Positions 23,951 to 31,336 are shown, counted from the stretch's first letter. The stretch: DNA of 41,696 bases from Streptomyces africanus (GCF_002150735.1 NZ_MUKA01000242.1:1-41696); one strand, 5' to 3'. A program made the numbers and translations. The notes: generated from the letters alone by a model not told the origin.

Positions 23951-23984
23951 CCTCCGAAACCGAGGAGGACGGAGCCTGAGAGCG

Positions 23985-24761
23985 ATGACCGAAGTATCGG
24001 TGGCCAAGGAAGATGTGGCCGCGACCGGAGAACTGGTCGTCCTGAAGAGCGTCAACAAGCACTTCGGCGCGTTGCACGTACTCCAGGACATCGACCTGAC
24101 GATCGCCCGCGGTGAAGTCGTCGTGGTCATCGGGCCCTCCGGGTCCGGCAAGTCCACCCTGTGCCGCACCATCAACCGCCTGGAGACGATCGACTCCGGC
24201 TCGATCACGATCGACGGCAAGCCGCTGCCCGCCGAGGGCAGGGAGCTGGCACGGCTGCGGGCCGACGTCGGGATGGTCTTCCAGTCCTTCAACCTCTTCG
24301 CGCACAAGACCGTGCTCGAGAACGTGATGCTCGGCCAGATCAAGGTCCGCAAGAAGGACAAGAGCGCGGCCGAGGAGCGGGCCCGCGCCCTGCTCGACCG
24401 GGTCGGCGTCGCCGCGCAGGCCGAGAAGTACCCGGCACAGCTCTCCGGCGGCCAGCAGCAGCGCGTCGCGATCGCGCGGGCGCTGGCCATGGAGCCGAAG
24501 GTCATGCTCTTCGACGAGCCGACCTCCGCGCTCGACCCCGAGATGATCAACGAGGTGCTGGAGGTCATGCAGCAGCTCGCCCGGGACGGCATGACCATGA
24601 TCGTCGTCACCCACGAGATGGGTTTCGCACGATCGGCCGCAAACCGCGTGGTGTTCATGGCGGACGGCCGAATCGTCGAGGAGGCTGCGCCCGACCAGTT
24701 CTTCAGCAACCCGCGCAGTGACCGTGCCAAGGACTTCCTGTCGAAGATCCTGCACCACTGA
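23985..24761 (+). CDS. gluA: Glutamate ABC transporter ATP-binding protein
   Basis: The 258-residue ATPase powers glutamate uptake. Motifs: Walker A GPSGSGKST, Q-loop VFQSFNLFAHKTV, signature LSGGQQQRVAIARAL, Walker B VMLFDEPTSALDP and the switch VTHEMGFA. Residues 1-16 form an acidic extension before the canonical LVVLKSVNKHFG. ATG 23985 has GGAG ten bases upstream. It is first in gluABCD, divergent from gluR. It belongs to the polar amino-acid (GlnQ-like) group, as do its partners. Confidence 0.97.
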   Translation: MTEVSVAKEDVAATGELVVLKSVNKHFGALHVLQDIDLTIARGEVVVVIGPSGSGKSTLCRTINRLETIDSGSITIDGKPLPAEGRELARLRADVGMVFQSFNLFAHKTVLENVMLGQIKVRKKDKSAAEERARALLDRVGVAAQAEKYPAQLSGGQQQRVAIARALAMEPKVMLFDEPTSALDPEMINEVLEVMQQLARDGMTMIVVTHEMGFARSAANRVVFMADGRIVEEAAPDQFFSNPRSDRAKDFLSKILHH

Positions 24762-24778
24762 CAGCGCGCGTCCCGCTC

Positions 24779-24793
24779 GACGCGACCCGCGTC
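24779..24793 (+). other. Small hairpin between gluA and gluB
   Basis: GACGCG-ACC-CGCGTC forms a 6-bp stem with a 3-base loop in the 80-base gap before gluB. It may mark an mRNA processing site. Confidence 0.4.
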
Positions 24794-24841
24794 ACCGCCC
24801 TTGACGGCCCGCATCTCTTCTCAAGTCAAAGGATGTTCACC

Positions 24842-25681
24842 ATGAAGCTCCGCAAGGTCACCGCCGCCTCGGCCACCGTCTTCGCCCTCGCCCTGACCGC
24901 CACCGCGTGCGGCGGCGACAACAGCACGGGCGGCGGCTCCAGCTCCGGTGGCGGCAAGACGATCACCGTCGGCATCAAGTTCGACCAGCCGGGCCTCGGC
25001 CAGAAGACGCCGCAGGGCTACGCCGGCTTCGACGTCGATGTCGCCACCTACGTCGCGAAGAAGCTCGGTTACAAGGCGGACCAGATCGAGTGGAAGGAAG
25101 CGAAGAGCGCCGACCGCGAGACCCTGCTCCAGCGCGGTGACGTCGACTTCATCGCCGCGACCTACTCGATCACCCCGGAGCGTCAGCAGAAGGTCGACTT
25201 CGCCGGGCCGTACCTGCTGGCGCACCAGGATGTTCTGGTTCGTGCGGACGACAACAAGATCAAGTCGCCGAAGGACCTCAACAACGCCAAGCTGTGCTCG
25301 GTCACCGGCTCGACCTCGGCGCAGAACGTCAAGGAGAAGCTGGCTCCCAAGGCGCAGCTGCAGCCGTACCCGACGTACTCCGCCTGCCTGCCCGGGCTGC
25401 AGAACGGTGCCGTCGACGCGCTGACCACGGACGACTCGATCCTCGCCGGTTACGCCGCTCAGTCGCAGTTCAAGGGCAAGTTCAAGCTCGGCGGCTTCAA
25501 GCTGACCAACGAGAACTACGGCATCGGCGTCAAGAAGGGCAGCGACCTCAAGAACAAGATCAACAAGGCTCTTGAGGAGATGGTCGCCGACGGTTCGTGG
25601 CAGAAGGCCGTGGACAAGAACCTCGGCCCGGCCAACTACAAGAACGAGCCCGCGCCGAAGATCGGCGACATCAAGAGCTGA
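24842..25681 (+). CDS. gluB: Glutamate ABC transporter substrate-binding lipoprotein
   Basis: A 279-residue lipoprotein that captures glutamate outside the membrane. The signal peptide ends in the lipobox LTATAC (Cys23), followed by a Gly/Ser linker. The mature part shows the family-3 SBP pattern: TVGIKFDQPGLG, YAGFDVDVATYVA, DFIAATYSITPERQQKVDFA, and LNNAKLCSVTGSTSAQN. I chose ATG 24842 because AAAGGA lies 8 bases upstream; an ATG nine bases earlier (24833) overlaps that site. A strong hairpin follows the gene (25693-25730), so it may be made in excess over the permeases. Confidence 0.97.
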   Translation: MKLRKVTAASATVFALALTATACGGDNSTGGGSSSGGGKTITVGIKFDQPGLGQKTPQGYAGFDVDVATYVAKKLGYKADQIEWKEAKSADRETLLQRGDVDFIAATYSITPERQQKVDFAGPYLLAHQDVLVRADDNKIKSPKDLNNAKLCSVTGSTSAQNVKEKLAPKAQLQPYPTYSACLPGLQNGAVDALTTDDSILAGYAAQSQFKGKFKLGGFKLTNENYGIGVKKGSDLKNKINKALEEMVADGSWQKAVDKNLGPANYKNEPAPKIGDIKS

Positions 25682-25692
25682 GGCAGCGCCTG

Positions 25693-25730
25693 GCCGGTGC
25701 GCCGCCCACCGGAAGGGGTGGCGCACCGGC
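25693..25730 (+). other. Intercistronic hairpin between gluB and gluC
   Basis: GCCGGTGCGCC (25693-25703) pairs perfectly with GGCGCACCGGC (25720-25730); three more pairs follow a single mismatch. There is no T-run, so it is more likely a stabilising or attenuating element than a terminator. Confidence 0.75.
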
Positions 25731-25764
25731 GTGGGCATCCCTACACGCGGAAGCACGGGAGATC

Positions 25765-26430
25765 GTGTTCGACTTTCTTGAGGATTACGACCTGCTGGGA
25801 GCCTTCTGGACGACAGTGCAGCTCGCTGTGCTCTCCGCCGTCGGCTCCCTGATCTGGGGCACCCTGCTGGCCGCCATGCGCGTCGGCCCGGTGCCGCTGA
25901 TGCGCGGTTTCGGGACCGCCTACGTGAACATCGTGCGGAACATCCCGCTGACCGTGATCATCCTGTTCACGTCGCTGGGTCTGAACCAGACGTTGGGAGT
26001 CTCCCTCGGCGCGAACGACGTCGAGACGATCAACTTCCGGCTCGCCGTCCTGGGCCTGATCCTCTACACCTCGTCCTTCGTATGCGAGGCGCTGCGCTCC
26101 GGCATCAACACGGTGCCGGTCGGGCAGGCGGAGGCGGCTCGCGCGATCGGTCTCAGTTTCAACCAGGTGCTGGGTCTGATCGTGTTGCCCCAGGCGTTCC
26201 GTTCATCCGTGGTACCGCTGGCCAACGTACTGATCGCCCTCATCAAGAACACGACGGTGGCCGCCGCCATCGGTGTCGCCGAAGCGGCAGTACTGATGAA
26301 GGAGATGATCGAGAACGAGGCTCAGCTGCTGCTGATCTCCGCGATCATCGCGTTCGGTTTCGTGGTCCTGACACTGCCGACCGGCCTGTTCCTCGGCTGG
26401 GTGGGCAAGAAGGTGGCGGTGAAGCGATGA
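25765..26430 (+). CDS. gluC: Glutamate ABC transporter permease GluC
   Basis: A 221-residue permease of the HisM/GlnP type with five or so membrane helices. The conserved EAA-loop region is GQAEAARAIGLSFNQVLGLIVLPQAFR, which docks on the ATPase. Fragments such as VNIVRNIPLTVIILF are typical. I chose GTG 25765-25767, reading VFDFLEDYDLLG, with CGGGAG just upstream at an unusually short spacing of about 3 bases; no better start precedes it within the frame. It overlaps gluD by 4 bases. Confidence 0.94.
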   Translation: MFDFLEDYDLLGAFWTTVQLAVLSAVGSLIWGTLLAAMRVGPVPLMRGFGTAYVNIVRNIPLTVIILFTSLGLNQTLGVSLGANDVETINFRLAVLGLILYTSSFVCEALRSGINTVPVGQAEAARAIGLSFNQVLGLIVLPQAFRSSVVPLANVLIALIKNTTVAAAIGVAEAAVLMKEMIENEAQLLLISAIIAFGFVVLTLPTGLFLGWVGKKVAVKR

Positions 26431-27320
26431 GCTCCGTTCTGTACGACGCCCAGGGGCCTCGCGCCAAGCGGCGCAACGTCATCCTCACGGTGGTCTTCCT
26501 GGTCGCACTCGCCGCTCTGCTGTGGTGGGTGTTCGGGACCCTCAAGGACAAGGGCCAGCTGGAGTGGGCTCTGTGGGAGCCGTTCTTCCACACCGAGGCC
26601 TGGTCCACGTACATCTGGCCGGGTCTGCAGAACACCCTGAAAGCCGCCGCCCTGGCGGTGATCATCGCGATGCCGCTGGGCGCGGTCCTCGGCATCGCCC
26701 GTCTGTCGGACCACGCATGGGTCAGGGCGCCCGCCGCGATCGTGGTGGAGTTCTTCCGCTCCATCCCCGTGCTGGTGCTGATGATCTTCGGCCTCGCTCT
26801 GTTCGCCGAGTACACCAACGTCAGCTCCGACGACCGTCCGCTCTACGCGGTCGTCACCGGCCTGGTGCTCTACAACGCCTCCGTCCTCGCGGAGATCGTC
26901 CGGGCGGGCATCCTGTCCCTGCCCAAGGGCCAGTCGGAAGCGGCGATGGCGATCGGCCTGCGCAAGGGCCAGCTGATGCGCCTGATCCTGCTGCCCCAGG
27001 CCGTCACCGCGATGCTGCCGGCCATCGTGAGCCAGCTCGTCGTCATCGTGAAGGACACCGCGCTCGGCGGCGCCGTCCTCACCTACTCCGAACTGCTCTC
27101 CTCGGCGAACACCATGAGCGGGTACTACGGCGCGAACATCATCGCCAGCTTCACCGTCGTGGCCCTCATCTTCATCGCGCTCAACTTCGCCCTCACCTCG
27201 TTCGCCGGCTGGCTGGAGCGCCGGCTGCGCAGGGCCAAGAAGTCCACGGGCGCGGTCGTGGGCGTGAACGACGCGGAGGTCGCCGGTACGACCGGCACCG
27301 GCCCCGGAGGCACCGTCTGA
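26427..27320 (+). CDS. gluD: Glutamate ABC transporter permease GluD
   Basis: A 297-residue permease that pairs with GluC. It has a longer cytoplasmic N-terminus (YDAQGPRAKRRN) and a helix (VILTVVFLVALAALLWWVF) before the permease core with VEFFRSIPVLVLM and the EAA loop GQSEAAMAIGLRKGQLMRLI. The C-terminal tail is about 30 residues of charged and Gly/Thr-rich sequence. ATG 26427 overlaps the gluC stop (ATGA), giving coupled translation. The operon ends at the strong terminator 27347-27378. Confidence 0.96.
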   Translation: MSSVLYDAQGPRAKRRNVILTVVFLVALAALLWWVFGTLKDKGQLEWALWEPFFHTEAWSTYIWPGLQNTLKAAALAVIIAMPLGAVLGIARLSDHAWVRAPAAIVVEFFRSIPVLVLMIFGLALFAEYTNVSSDDRPLYAVVTGLVLYNASVLAEIVRAGILSLPKGQSEAAMAIGLRKGQLMRLILLPQAVTAMLPAIVSQLVVIVKDTALGGAVLTYSELLSSANTMSGYYGANIIASFTVVALIFIALNFALTSFAGWLERRLRRAKKSTGAVVGVNDAEVAGTTGTGPGGTV

Positions 27321-27346
27321 CACGCATTCACCTCACGTGACACACT

Positions 27347-27378
27347 CAGGGGCAGTGGCATGATCGCCACTGCCCCTG
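27347..27378. terminator. Strong terminator after gluABCD
   Basis: CAGGGGCAGTGGC (27347-27359) pairs perfectly with GCCACTGCCCCTG (27366-27378) across a 6-base loop. Confidence 0.92.
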
Positions 27379-27383
27379 GTCAC

Positions 27384-27415
27384 TTGACGCAAGCACCGGC
27401 AATGGGTTGCATACG
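27384..27415 (+). promoter_or_regulatory. Candidate promoter of the FAD monooxygenase gene
   Basis: TTGACG (27384-27389) lies just after the glu terminator. TTGCAT (27407-27412) at 17 bases, or GCATAC (27409-27414) at 19, could be the -10. The leader to GTG 27497 would be about 80 bases. Confidence 0.4.
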
Positions 27416-27496
27416 TTCTGTGATCGTGCACCCTGCTCCAACTTCCTGTTCACCTGTGTCTCTCAGGACAACACCACGGGCAGGGGGCGCCGCGCC

Positions 27497-29104
27497 GTGG
27501 ACCCGGTGATCATCGTCGGAGCGGGGCCCGTCGGGCTCACGCTCGCCCTGGCGCTGGCGCGTCAGGAGGTGCCGTGCGTCGTCCTCGACGAGGGGCCGGG
27601 CAAGGACGAACCCCGTGCGGCGCGCACCGTCGTCCTGCGCGAGGACACCGTCGCCCTCGTGGAACGGCTGACCGGTGTGCCCCTGTCCCGGGCCGGCGCC
27701 CACTGGGCCGGATGGCGGTCGATGCGGCGCAAGCAGGTGATGCGCGAGATCGTTTTCGACGGCGCTGATCCCGTCCCCCTGCACATCGCCCAGCACGTGC
27801 TGACCGGCGCCCTGCGCGCGGCCCTGTCCGGCGAACGGCTCGTCAAGATCGCGGTGGAGAGCCGGCTCGACGGCATCGAACAGGAGTCCTCGGGCGTCAC
27901 GGCCCACACCCGCGGCCCCAAAGGCACCTGGTGGCGCGGCAGTTACCTGGTCGGCTGCGACGGGCCCCGCTCGACCGTGCGCAAACTCCAGGACATCCGC
28001 TTCCCGGGCCGTACGGCGGTGGAGCGTCACGCCGTTGCCGCGCTGCGTACGGAACTGCCCTGGCACGACGAGGCGTTGCTGCACCGCATGCCGCCGTGGC
28101 GCATGTCGGGCCCCTCGGCCGGCGAGGTCACCGCGCGCCCGCTGCCGGACGGCGTCTGGCGTCTGGACTGGCTCCTGCCGCCCGGCAAGGACCTGGTCAC
28201 CCCCGAACTGCTGCTGACCCGCATCCGGGAGACCCTGGCCGGCTGGGCGGGCGGCACGGCCCCGCCGTACGAACTGCTGGACACCGGTGTCCACACGGTC
28301 CATCACCGCCTGGCCCGACGCTGGCGCGCCGACCGCGTCTTCCTCGCCGGGGACGCGGCCCACCTGCTCGGCGCGCTGGGCACGCACGGGCTCGACGAGG
28401 GCCTCAGGGACGCCGACAACCTCGCCTGGAAGCTGGCCGTGGCCTGGCACCACGGGCCGCACGACGCGCTCCTCGACAGCTACCAGACCGAGCGCCGAGC
28501 GGTCGTCGCCGCCCGCCTGCGCGCCGCCGACCAGGCACTGCCACTGCTGCGCGGCGGCGGAGGCCTGCGCTCCTACGTCCCCGGCTCGTCCCGGGGCCAC
28601 GACGCGCTCCTCACGGAGGGTCACTTGGGGCACGGCCAGCTCGGCGCGCCGGGGACGTACGCCGACTCGCCCCTCGCGCCCCCACGCCTCGAGGGCGAGA
28701 CTCCCGTCGACACGCCGCTCGGAGCGCCGGTCACCGACGTGCGGGTCACCGCGGAGGACGGCACCTTCGTACCGCTGCGGGACCGGCTCGGCCGCGGTGC
28801 ACTGCTCGTGGTGCTCATCGCGCCGGGCACGGGCGTGTGGGAGCGCAAGCACTGGGTCAGCGCCGGCATCATGCCCCGCCTCGCGGCCGCGGTCACGGCA
28901 CTGCCGCACCCCGCCGAACTGCTCGTCGCCGAGAGCTATCCGGGTGCTGCCGCGCACACGGTGCTCCTGGTGCGCCCCGACGGCCATCTCGTCACCGCAC
29001 TGAGCGGAGTGCGCCCGGACGACCTGTACGCGGCGGCGGAGGCCGCGGTGGGCGGACCGGCGAAGGCGCAGGCCGAGGCCAGCGCGTCGGTCGGTTCTCG
29101 CTGA
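27497..29104 (+). CDS. FAD-dependent aromatic-ring monooxygenase (PheA/TfdB/RdmE type)
   Basis: A 535-residue flavoprotein hydroxylase. FAD-binding signatures: GAGPVGLTLALALARQ at the N-terminus, GCDGPRSTVRK in the middle, and RVFLAGDAAHLLGALGTHGLDEGLRDADNLAWKLA (the GD motif). The last 150 residues resemble the thioredoxin-like C-terminal domain of phenol hydroxylases (LRDRLGRGALLVVLI, VLLVRPDGHLV). The substrate is unknown and no aromatic pathway genes are adjacent. GTG 27497 follows AGGGGG at 9 bases; a TTG 30 codons earlier is less likely. It stands alone, between the glu terminator and the palindrome at 29128-29161. Confidence 0.88.
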   Translation: MDPVIIVGAGPVGLTLALALARQEVPCVVLDEGPGKDEPRAARTVVLREDTVALVERLTGVPLSRAGAHWAGWRSMRRKQVMREIVFDGADPVPLHIAQHVLTGALRAALSGERLVKIAVESRLDGIEQESSGVTAHTRGPKGTWWRGSYLVGCDGPRSTVRKLQDIRFPGRTAVERHAVAALRTELPWHDEALLHRMPPWRMSGPSAGEVTARPLPDGVWRLDWLLPPGKDLVTPELLLTRIRETLAGWAGGTAPPYELLDTGVHTVHHRLARRWRADRVFLAGDAAHLLGALGTHGLDEGLRDADNLAWKLAVAWHHGPHDALLDSYQTERRAVVAARLRAADQALPLLRGGGGLRSYVPGSSRGHDALLTEGHLGHGQLGAPGTYADSPLAPPRLEGETPVDTPLGAPVTDVRVTAEDGTFVPLRDRLGRGALLVVLIAPGTGVWERKHWVSAGIMPRLAAAVTALPHPAELLVAESYPGAAAHTVLLVRPDGHLVTALSGVRPDDLYAAAEAAVGGPAKAQAEASASVGSR

Positions 29105-29127
29105 CGTCGACACCGAGGGTGATGTGT

Positions 29128-29161
29128 TCGCTGTCACGGTGCGTCCGCATGGTGACAGCGA
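29128..29161. repeat. Perfect 10-bp inverted repeat, 14-base spacer, upstream of the cysteine-leader promoter
   Basis: TCGCTGTCAC (29128-29137) and GTGACAGCGA (29152-29161) are exact reverse complements. The right arm ends 1 base before the TTGACC -35 at 29163. It may be an operator for a dimeric repressor or activator, or the terminator of the upstream gene; there is no T-run. Confidence 0.85.
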
Positions 29162-29162
29162 G

Positions 29163-29191
29163 TTGACCGGTCCGGGCCGTCATGGTGTACT
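29163..29191 (+). promoter_or_regulatory. Promoter of the leader-cysteine dioxygenase operon
   Basis: TTGACC (29163-29168) and TGTACT (29186-29191) are 17 bases apart. The transcript would start about 7 bases later, at the GTG of the leader peptide. Confidence 0.6.
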
Positions 29192-29198
29192 CCGGTGC

Positions 29199-29285
29199 GT
29201 GACTGACACTTGTGTGCGCCTGTGGCGGAGGGTCCATATGGACCTCGTCCGCTATGCGGGCTGCGTGTGTCGCCCGTCCTGCTGA
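29199..29285 (+). CDS. Cysteine-rich leader peptide, probably leaderless
   Basis: A 28-codon reading frame starts at GTG 29199 and stops with TGA at 29283-29285. It contains WRRVHMDLVRYAGCVC and ends in a fourth cysteine codon. Cysteine codons are numbers 5, 22, 24 and 28. The central pattern RRVHxDLxR...C matches the short 'putative leader peptides' known upstream of sulfur genes in streptomycetes. It ends 100 bases before the cysteine dioxygenase gene. Ribosome progress over the Cys codons would report cysteinyl-tRNA supply. No Shine-Dalgarno precedes it; the promoter places the start site at the GTG. Leaderless translation is inferred. Confidence 0.8.
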   Translation: MTDTCVRLWRRVHMDLVRYAGCVCRPSC

Positions 29286-29343
29286 CTTCGCCTCCCCCTT
29301 CCTCCGGGCGCACGCCGCGCTCTGTTCTGCCGCGGCCGACGCG

Positions 29344-29367
29344 CCTGATTCGCGAACCCTCATCAGG
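29344..29367 (+). other. Possible switch hairpin in front of the cysteine dioxygenase start
   Basis: CCTGAT (29344-29349) can pair with ATCAGG (29362-29367). A second TCAGG (29372-29376), part of the ribosome-binding site, is an alternative partner for the same CCTGA. Such exclusive pairings suit a leader-peptide switch, but the stems are short. Confidence 0.35.
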
Positions 29368-29385
29368 ACCTTCAGGACGGCACCC

Positions 29386-29973
29386 GTGTCTGTATCTCCT
29401 TCCGCATCCCCCGCTGTCTCCTCTCCTGGATCGGCCCCCGGATCCGCTCCCGGATCCTCGTCTGTCTCCTCCGCCGTTTCGGCGCCCACTCAGGCCGACC
29501 TCTTCGACTTCGTGCGGCGTACGGCCGCCGACACCGAGCTGATCGCCTCCCTGCCGCTCGACCCGGAAGGCCGCACCTGGGTGCGGCTGGACGGGCCCGG
29601 CGGCAGCGAGGCCTGGCTGATCGGCTGGCCGCCCGGCACGGGCACCGGCTGGCACGACCATGCCGACTCCGTCGGCGCCTTCCTGACCGCGTCGGGCGAG
29701 CTCAAGGAGAACTCGCTCGCCGCGCGGCTGCCCACCGACGGCTGGAAGACCCTGGAACTCGCCGACGATGTCGACCGCGAACGCCGGCTGCCGTCCGGAC
29801 AGGGCCGCGCCTTCGGCCGCCACCACGTCCACGAGGTGCTCAACGAGTCTCCCGACCGGCACGCGATCTCCGTCCACGCCTACTACCCGCCCCTGCCGCA
29901 GATCCGCCGCTTCAGCCGCAGCGGGTCGATCCTGCGGCTCGAGCAGGTGGAACGACCGGAGGACTGGCAGTGA
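29386..29973 (+). CDS. Cysteine dioxygenase family protein
   Basis: A 195-residue cupin that oxidises cysteine to cysteine sulfinate with O2 and Fe(II). The iron ligands sit in GWHDHAD (two histidines) and in HHVHEVLN, and the tail ends in SVHAYYPPL, as in CDO1-type enzymes. The first 40 residues are Ser/Ala/Pro-rich and may be disordered. GTG 29386 was chosen because AGGAC lies 7 bases upstream (29374-29378) and because the Ser-rich stretch begins there. The stop overlaps the rhodanese start (GTGA), so the two are translationally coupled. The leader peptide upstream suggests control by cysteine supply. Confidence 0.88.
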   Translation: MSVSPSASPAVSSPGSAPGSAPGSSSVSSAVSAPTQADLFDFVRRTAADTELIASLPLDPEGRTWVRLDGPGGSEAWLIGWPPGTGTGWHDHADSVGAFLTASGELKENSLAARLPTDGWKTLELADDVDRERRLPSGQGRAFGRHHVHEVLNESPDRHAISVHAYYPPLPQIRRFSRSGSILRLEQVERPEDWQ

Positions 29974-30434
29974 GCGCGACGCACGAGCAGGTGAGCGACG
30001 GGCGCGGCAGCAGCGGCGGCAGTGGGGACACAGGTGGCAGTGGGGGCGTCCAGCGTCCCGTCGGCATCGACGAGTTGCTGGAGCGCGTACGGGCGGGCTA
30101 CGAGCGGATCGAACCGCAGGAGGCGTACGAGGCCGCGCTGGCCGGTGACGCGCTGCTGGTGGACATCCGCTACGCGGCCCTGCGCGAACGGGACGGCCTG
30201 GTCTCCGGCGCCCTCGTCGTCGAGCGCAACGAGCTGGAGTGGCGCCTCGACCCGCAGGGCAGCCACCGTCTCCCCGAGGCCACGAGCCACGCCCTGCGCG
30301 TCGTGGTGATCTGCAACGAGGGGTACGCCTCCAGCCTGGCGGTCCAGTCCCTGCATCAGCTGGGGCTGCACCGGGCCACCGATCTGGTCGGCGGGTTCCA
30401 GGCTTGGCGGGCGGCGGGGCTTCCCGTGGTGTGA
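29970..30434 (+). CDS. Rhodanese-like sulfurtransferase
   Basis: A 154-residue single-domain rhodanese. The active-site loop is CNEGYASS with the catalytic Cys. The N-terminal 28 residues are Gly/Ser-rich, then comes RPVGIDELLERVRAGYERIEP. Cysteine desulfuration or persulfide detoxification fits the pairing with cysteine dioxygenase; the exact sulfur donor is not visible. GTG 29970 overlaps the preceding stop by 4 bases. A bidirectional terminator separates it from recX. Confidence 0.9.
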   Translation: MSATHEQVSDGRGSSGGSGDTGGSGGVQRPVGIDELLERVRAGYERIEPQEAYEAALAGDALLVDIRYAALRERDGLVSGALVVERNELEWRLDPQGSHRLPEATSHALRVVVICNEGYASSLAVQSLHQLGLHRATDLVGGFQAWRAAGLPVV

Positions 30435-30447
30435 TCCCGGGGCGTTG

Positions 30448-30474
30448 GGCGCGGACCCCATGGGGTCTCGCCCT
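30448..30474. terminator. Bidirectional terminator between the rhodanese gene and recX
   Basis: GACCCCATGGGGTC (30455-30468) is a perfect palindrome. GGGCG (30448-30452) and CGCCC (30470-30474) extend the stem around a small bulge. The flanking genes converge. Confidence 0.75.
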
Positions 30475-30478
30475 TGCC

Positions 30479-31333
30479 TCAGACCCCCTCGTCCCCGAGA
30501 AACTCCGTGTCCTCGCCCTCCTCCTCCAGTGCCTGCCGGACCACACGCAGGGCCATGCCCTCGGAGTAGCCCTTGCGGGCGAGCATGCCGGCGAGGCGGC
30601 GCAGACGCTTGTCCCGGTCGAGCCCCCGGGTGGAGCGGAGCTTGCGCGCGACGAGTTCCCGCGCGGTCGCCTCCTCCTGCTCCGAGTCGAGCTGGGAGAC
30701 GGCCTCGTCGATCAGCGTGGAGTCGACGCCCTTGGTCCGCAGCTCCCGGGCGAGCGCCCGCCGGGCCAGCCCTCGGCCGTGGTGCCGGGACTCCACCCAG
30801 GCGTCGGCGAATGCGCCGTCGTTGATGAGGCCGACCTCTTCGAACCGCGACAGCACCTCCTCGGCGGCATCGTCCGGGATCTGCCGCTTGCGCAGGGCGT
30901 CGGCGAGTTGCTTGCGGGTTCGCGGGGTCCCGGTGAGCAGGCGCAGGCAGATCGCCCGAGCCTGCTCGACCGGGTCCCCCGGAGGCTCCCCCTGCTCGGC
31001 CCTCGACGAGGAAGGGGAACCTCCGTCCTCGGCATCCGCCGCGTCGGAGCGGCGCCGGCGACGCCCACGTCCACGCCCACCGGGCGATCCACCGCCGCGC
31101 GAGCCGTCTCTGGAGGAGCCGCCTTCGCGTGCGCCTCCGGTCGATGAGTCTCTGCCGGATGAGCCGCCGTACGGAGAGGCCTCCCCGTACGGCCCGTCAT
31201 CCCCGTACAGCCGGTCGTCCCCGTGCCCGTCCTCCCCGTCCACGGCCGAGCCCGTCTCCCCTCCGGTGCCCCTCCCCCGTGGGGCACCGGAGGCGGCGTA
31301 CTCGTACTCCGCCCAGTCGGTTCGTCGTGTCAC
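30479..31333 (-). CDS. recX: RecA regulatory protein RecX
   Basis: RecX binds RecA filaments and limits recombination. The 284-residue protein has about 105 N-terminal residues of low complexity (Gly, Ser, Asp, Tyr, Arg; YGDDGPYGEASPYGG-like repeats) and then three RecX helix repeats: LRLLTGTPRTRKQLADALR, EVLSRFEEVGLINDGAFAD, and ARRALARELRTKGV. The tail ends in acidic residues. GTG 31331-31333 begins 3 bases after the recA stop, so it is the second gene of a recA-recX operon and has no clear Shine-Dalgarno of its own. Confidence 0.94.
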   Translation of the reverse strand: MTRRTDWAEYEYAASGAPRGRGTGGETGSAVDGEDGHGDDRLYGDDGPYGEASPYGGSSGRDSSTGGAREGGSSRDGSRGGGSPGGRGRGRRRRRSDAADAEDGGSPSSSRAEQGEPPGDPVEQARAICLRLLTGTPRTRKQLADALRKRQIPDDAAEEVLSRFEEVGLINDGAFADAWVESRHHGRGLARRALARELRTKGVDSTLIDEAVSQLDSEQEEATARELVARKLRSTRGLDRDKRLRRLAGMLARKGYSEGMALRVVRQALEEEGEDTEFLGDEGV

Positions 31334-31336
31334 GGG

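Larger units (their letters stand above)
23694..23984. promoter_or_regulatory. gluR-gluA divergent control region
   Basis: The 291-base gap holds no gene. It contains an alternating purine-pyrimidine palindrome (23743-23766), a second inverted repeat TGCAC-N3-GTGCA (23762-23774), an 11-bp-spaced direct repeat (23900-23917), and a gluA promoter (23921-23950) with ribosome-binding site at 23962-23974. GTCCTCC (23949-23955) and GGAGGAC (23964-23970) could pair, but the left arm lies at the -10 box and would be transcribed only from an upstream start. Confidence 0.7.

Noticed and set aside
23962..23974. Ribosome-binding-site hairpin in the gluA leader
   Set aside because: The pairing arm (23949-23955) overlaps the -10 box and would not be in the transcript from the predicted start.
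29214..29285. Alternative leader start at GTG 29214 or ATG 29238
   Set aside because: Both are in the same frame, but neither has a Shine-Dalgarno or a -10 element at 6-7 bases, whereas 29199 is placed at the predicted transcript start. The Cys codons are kept in any case.
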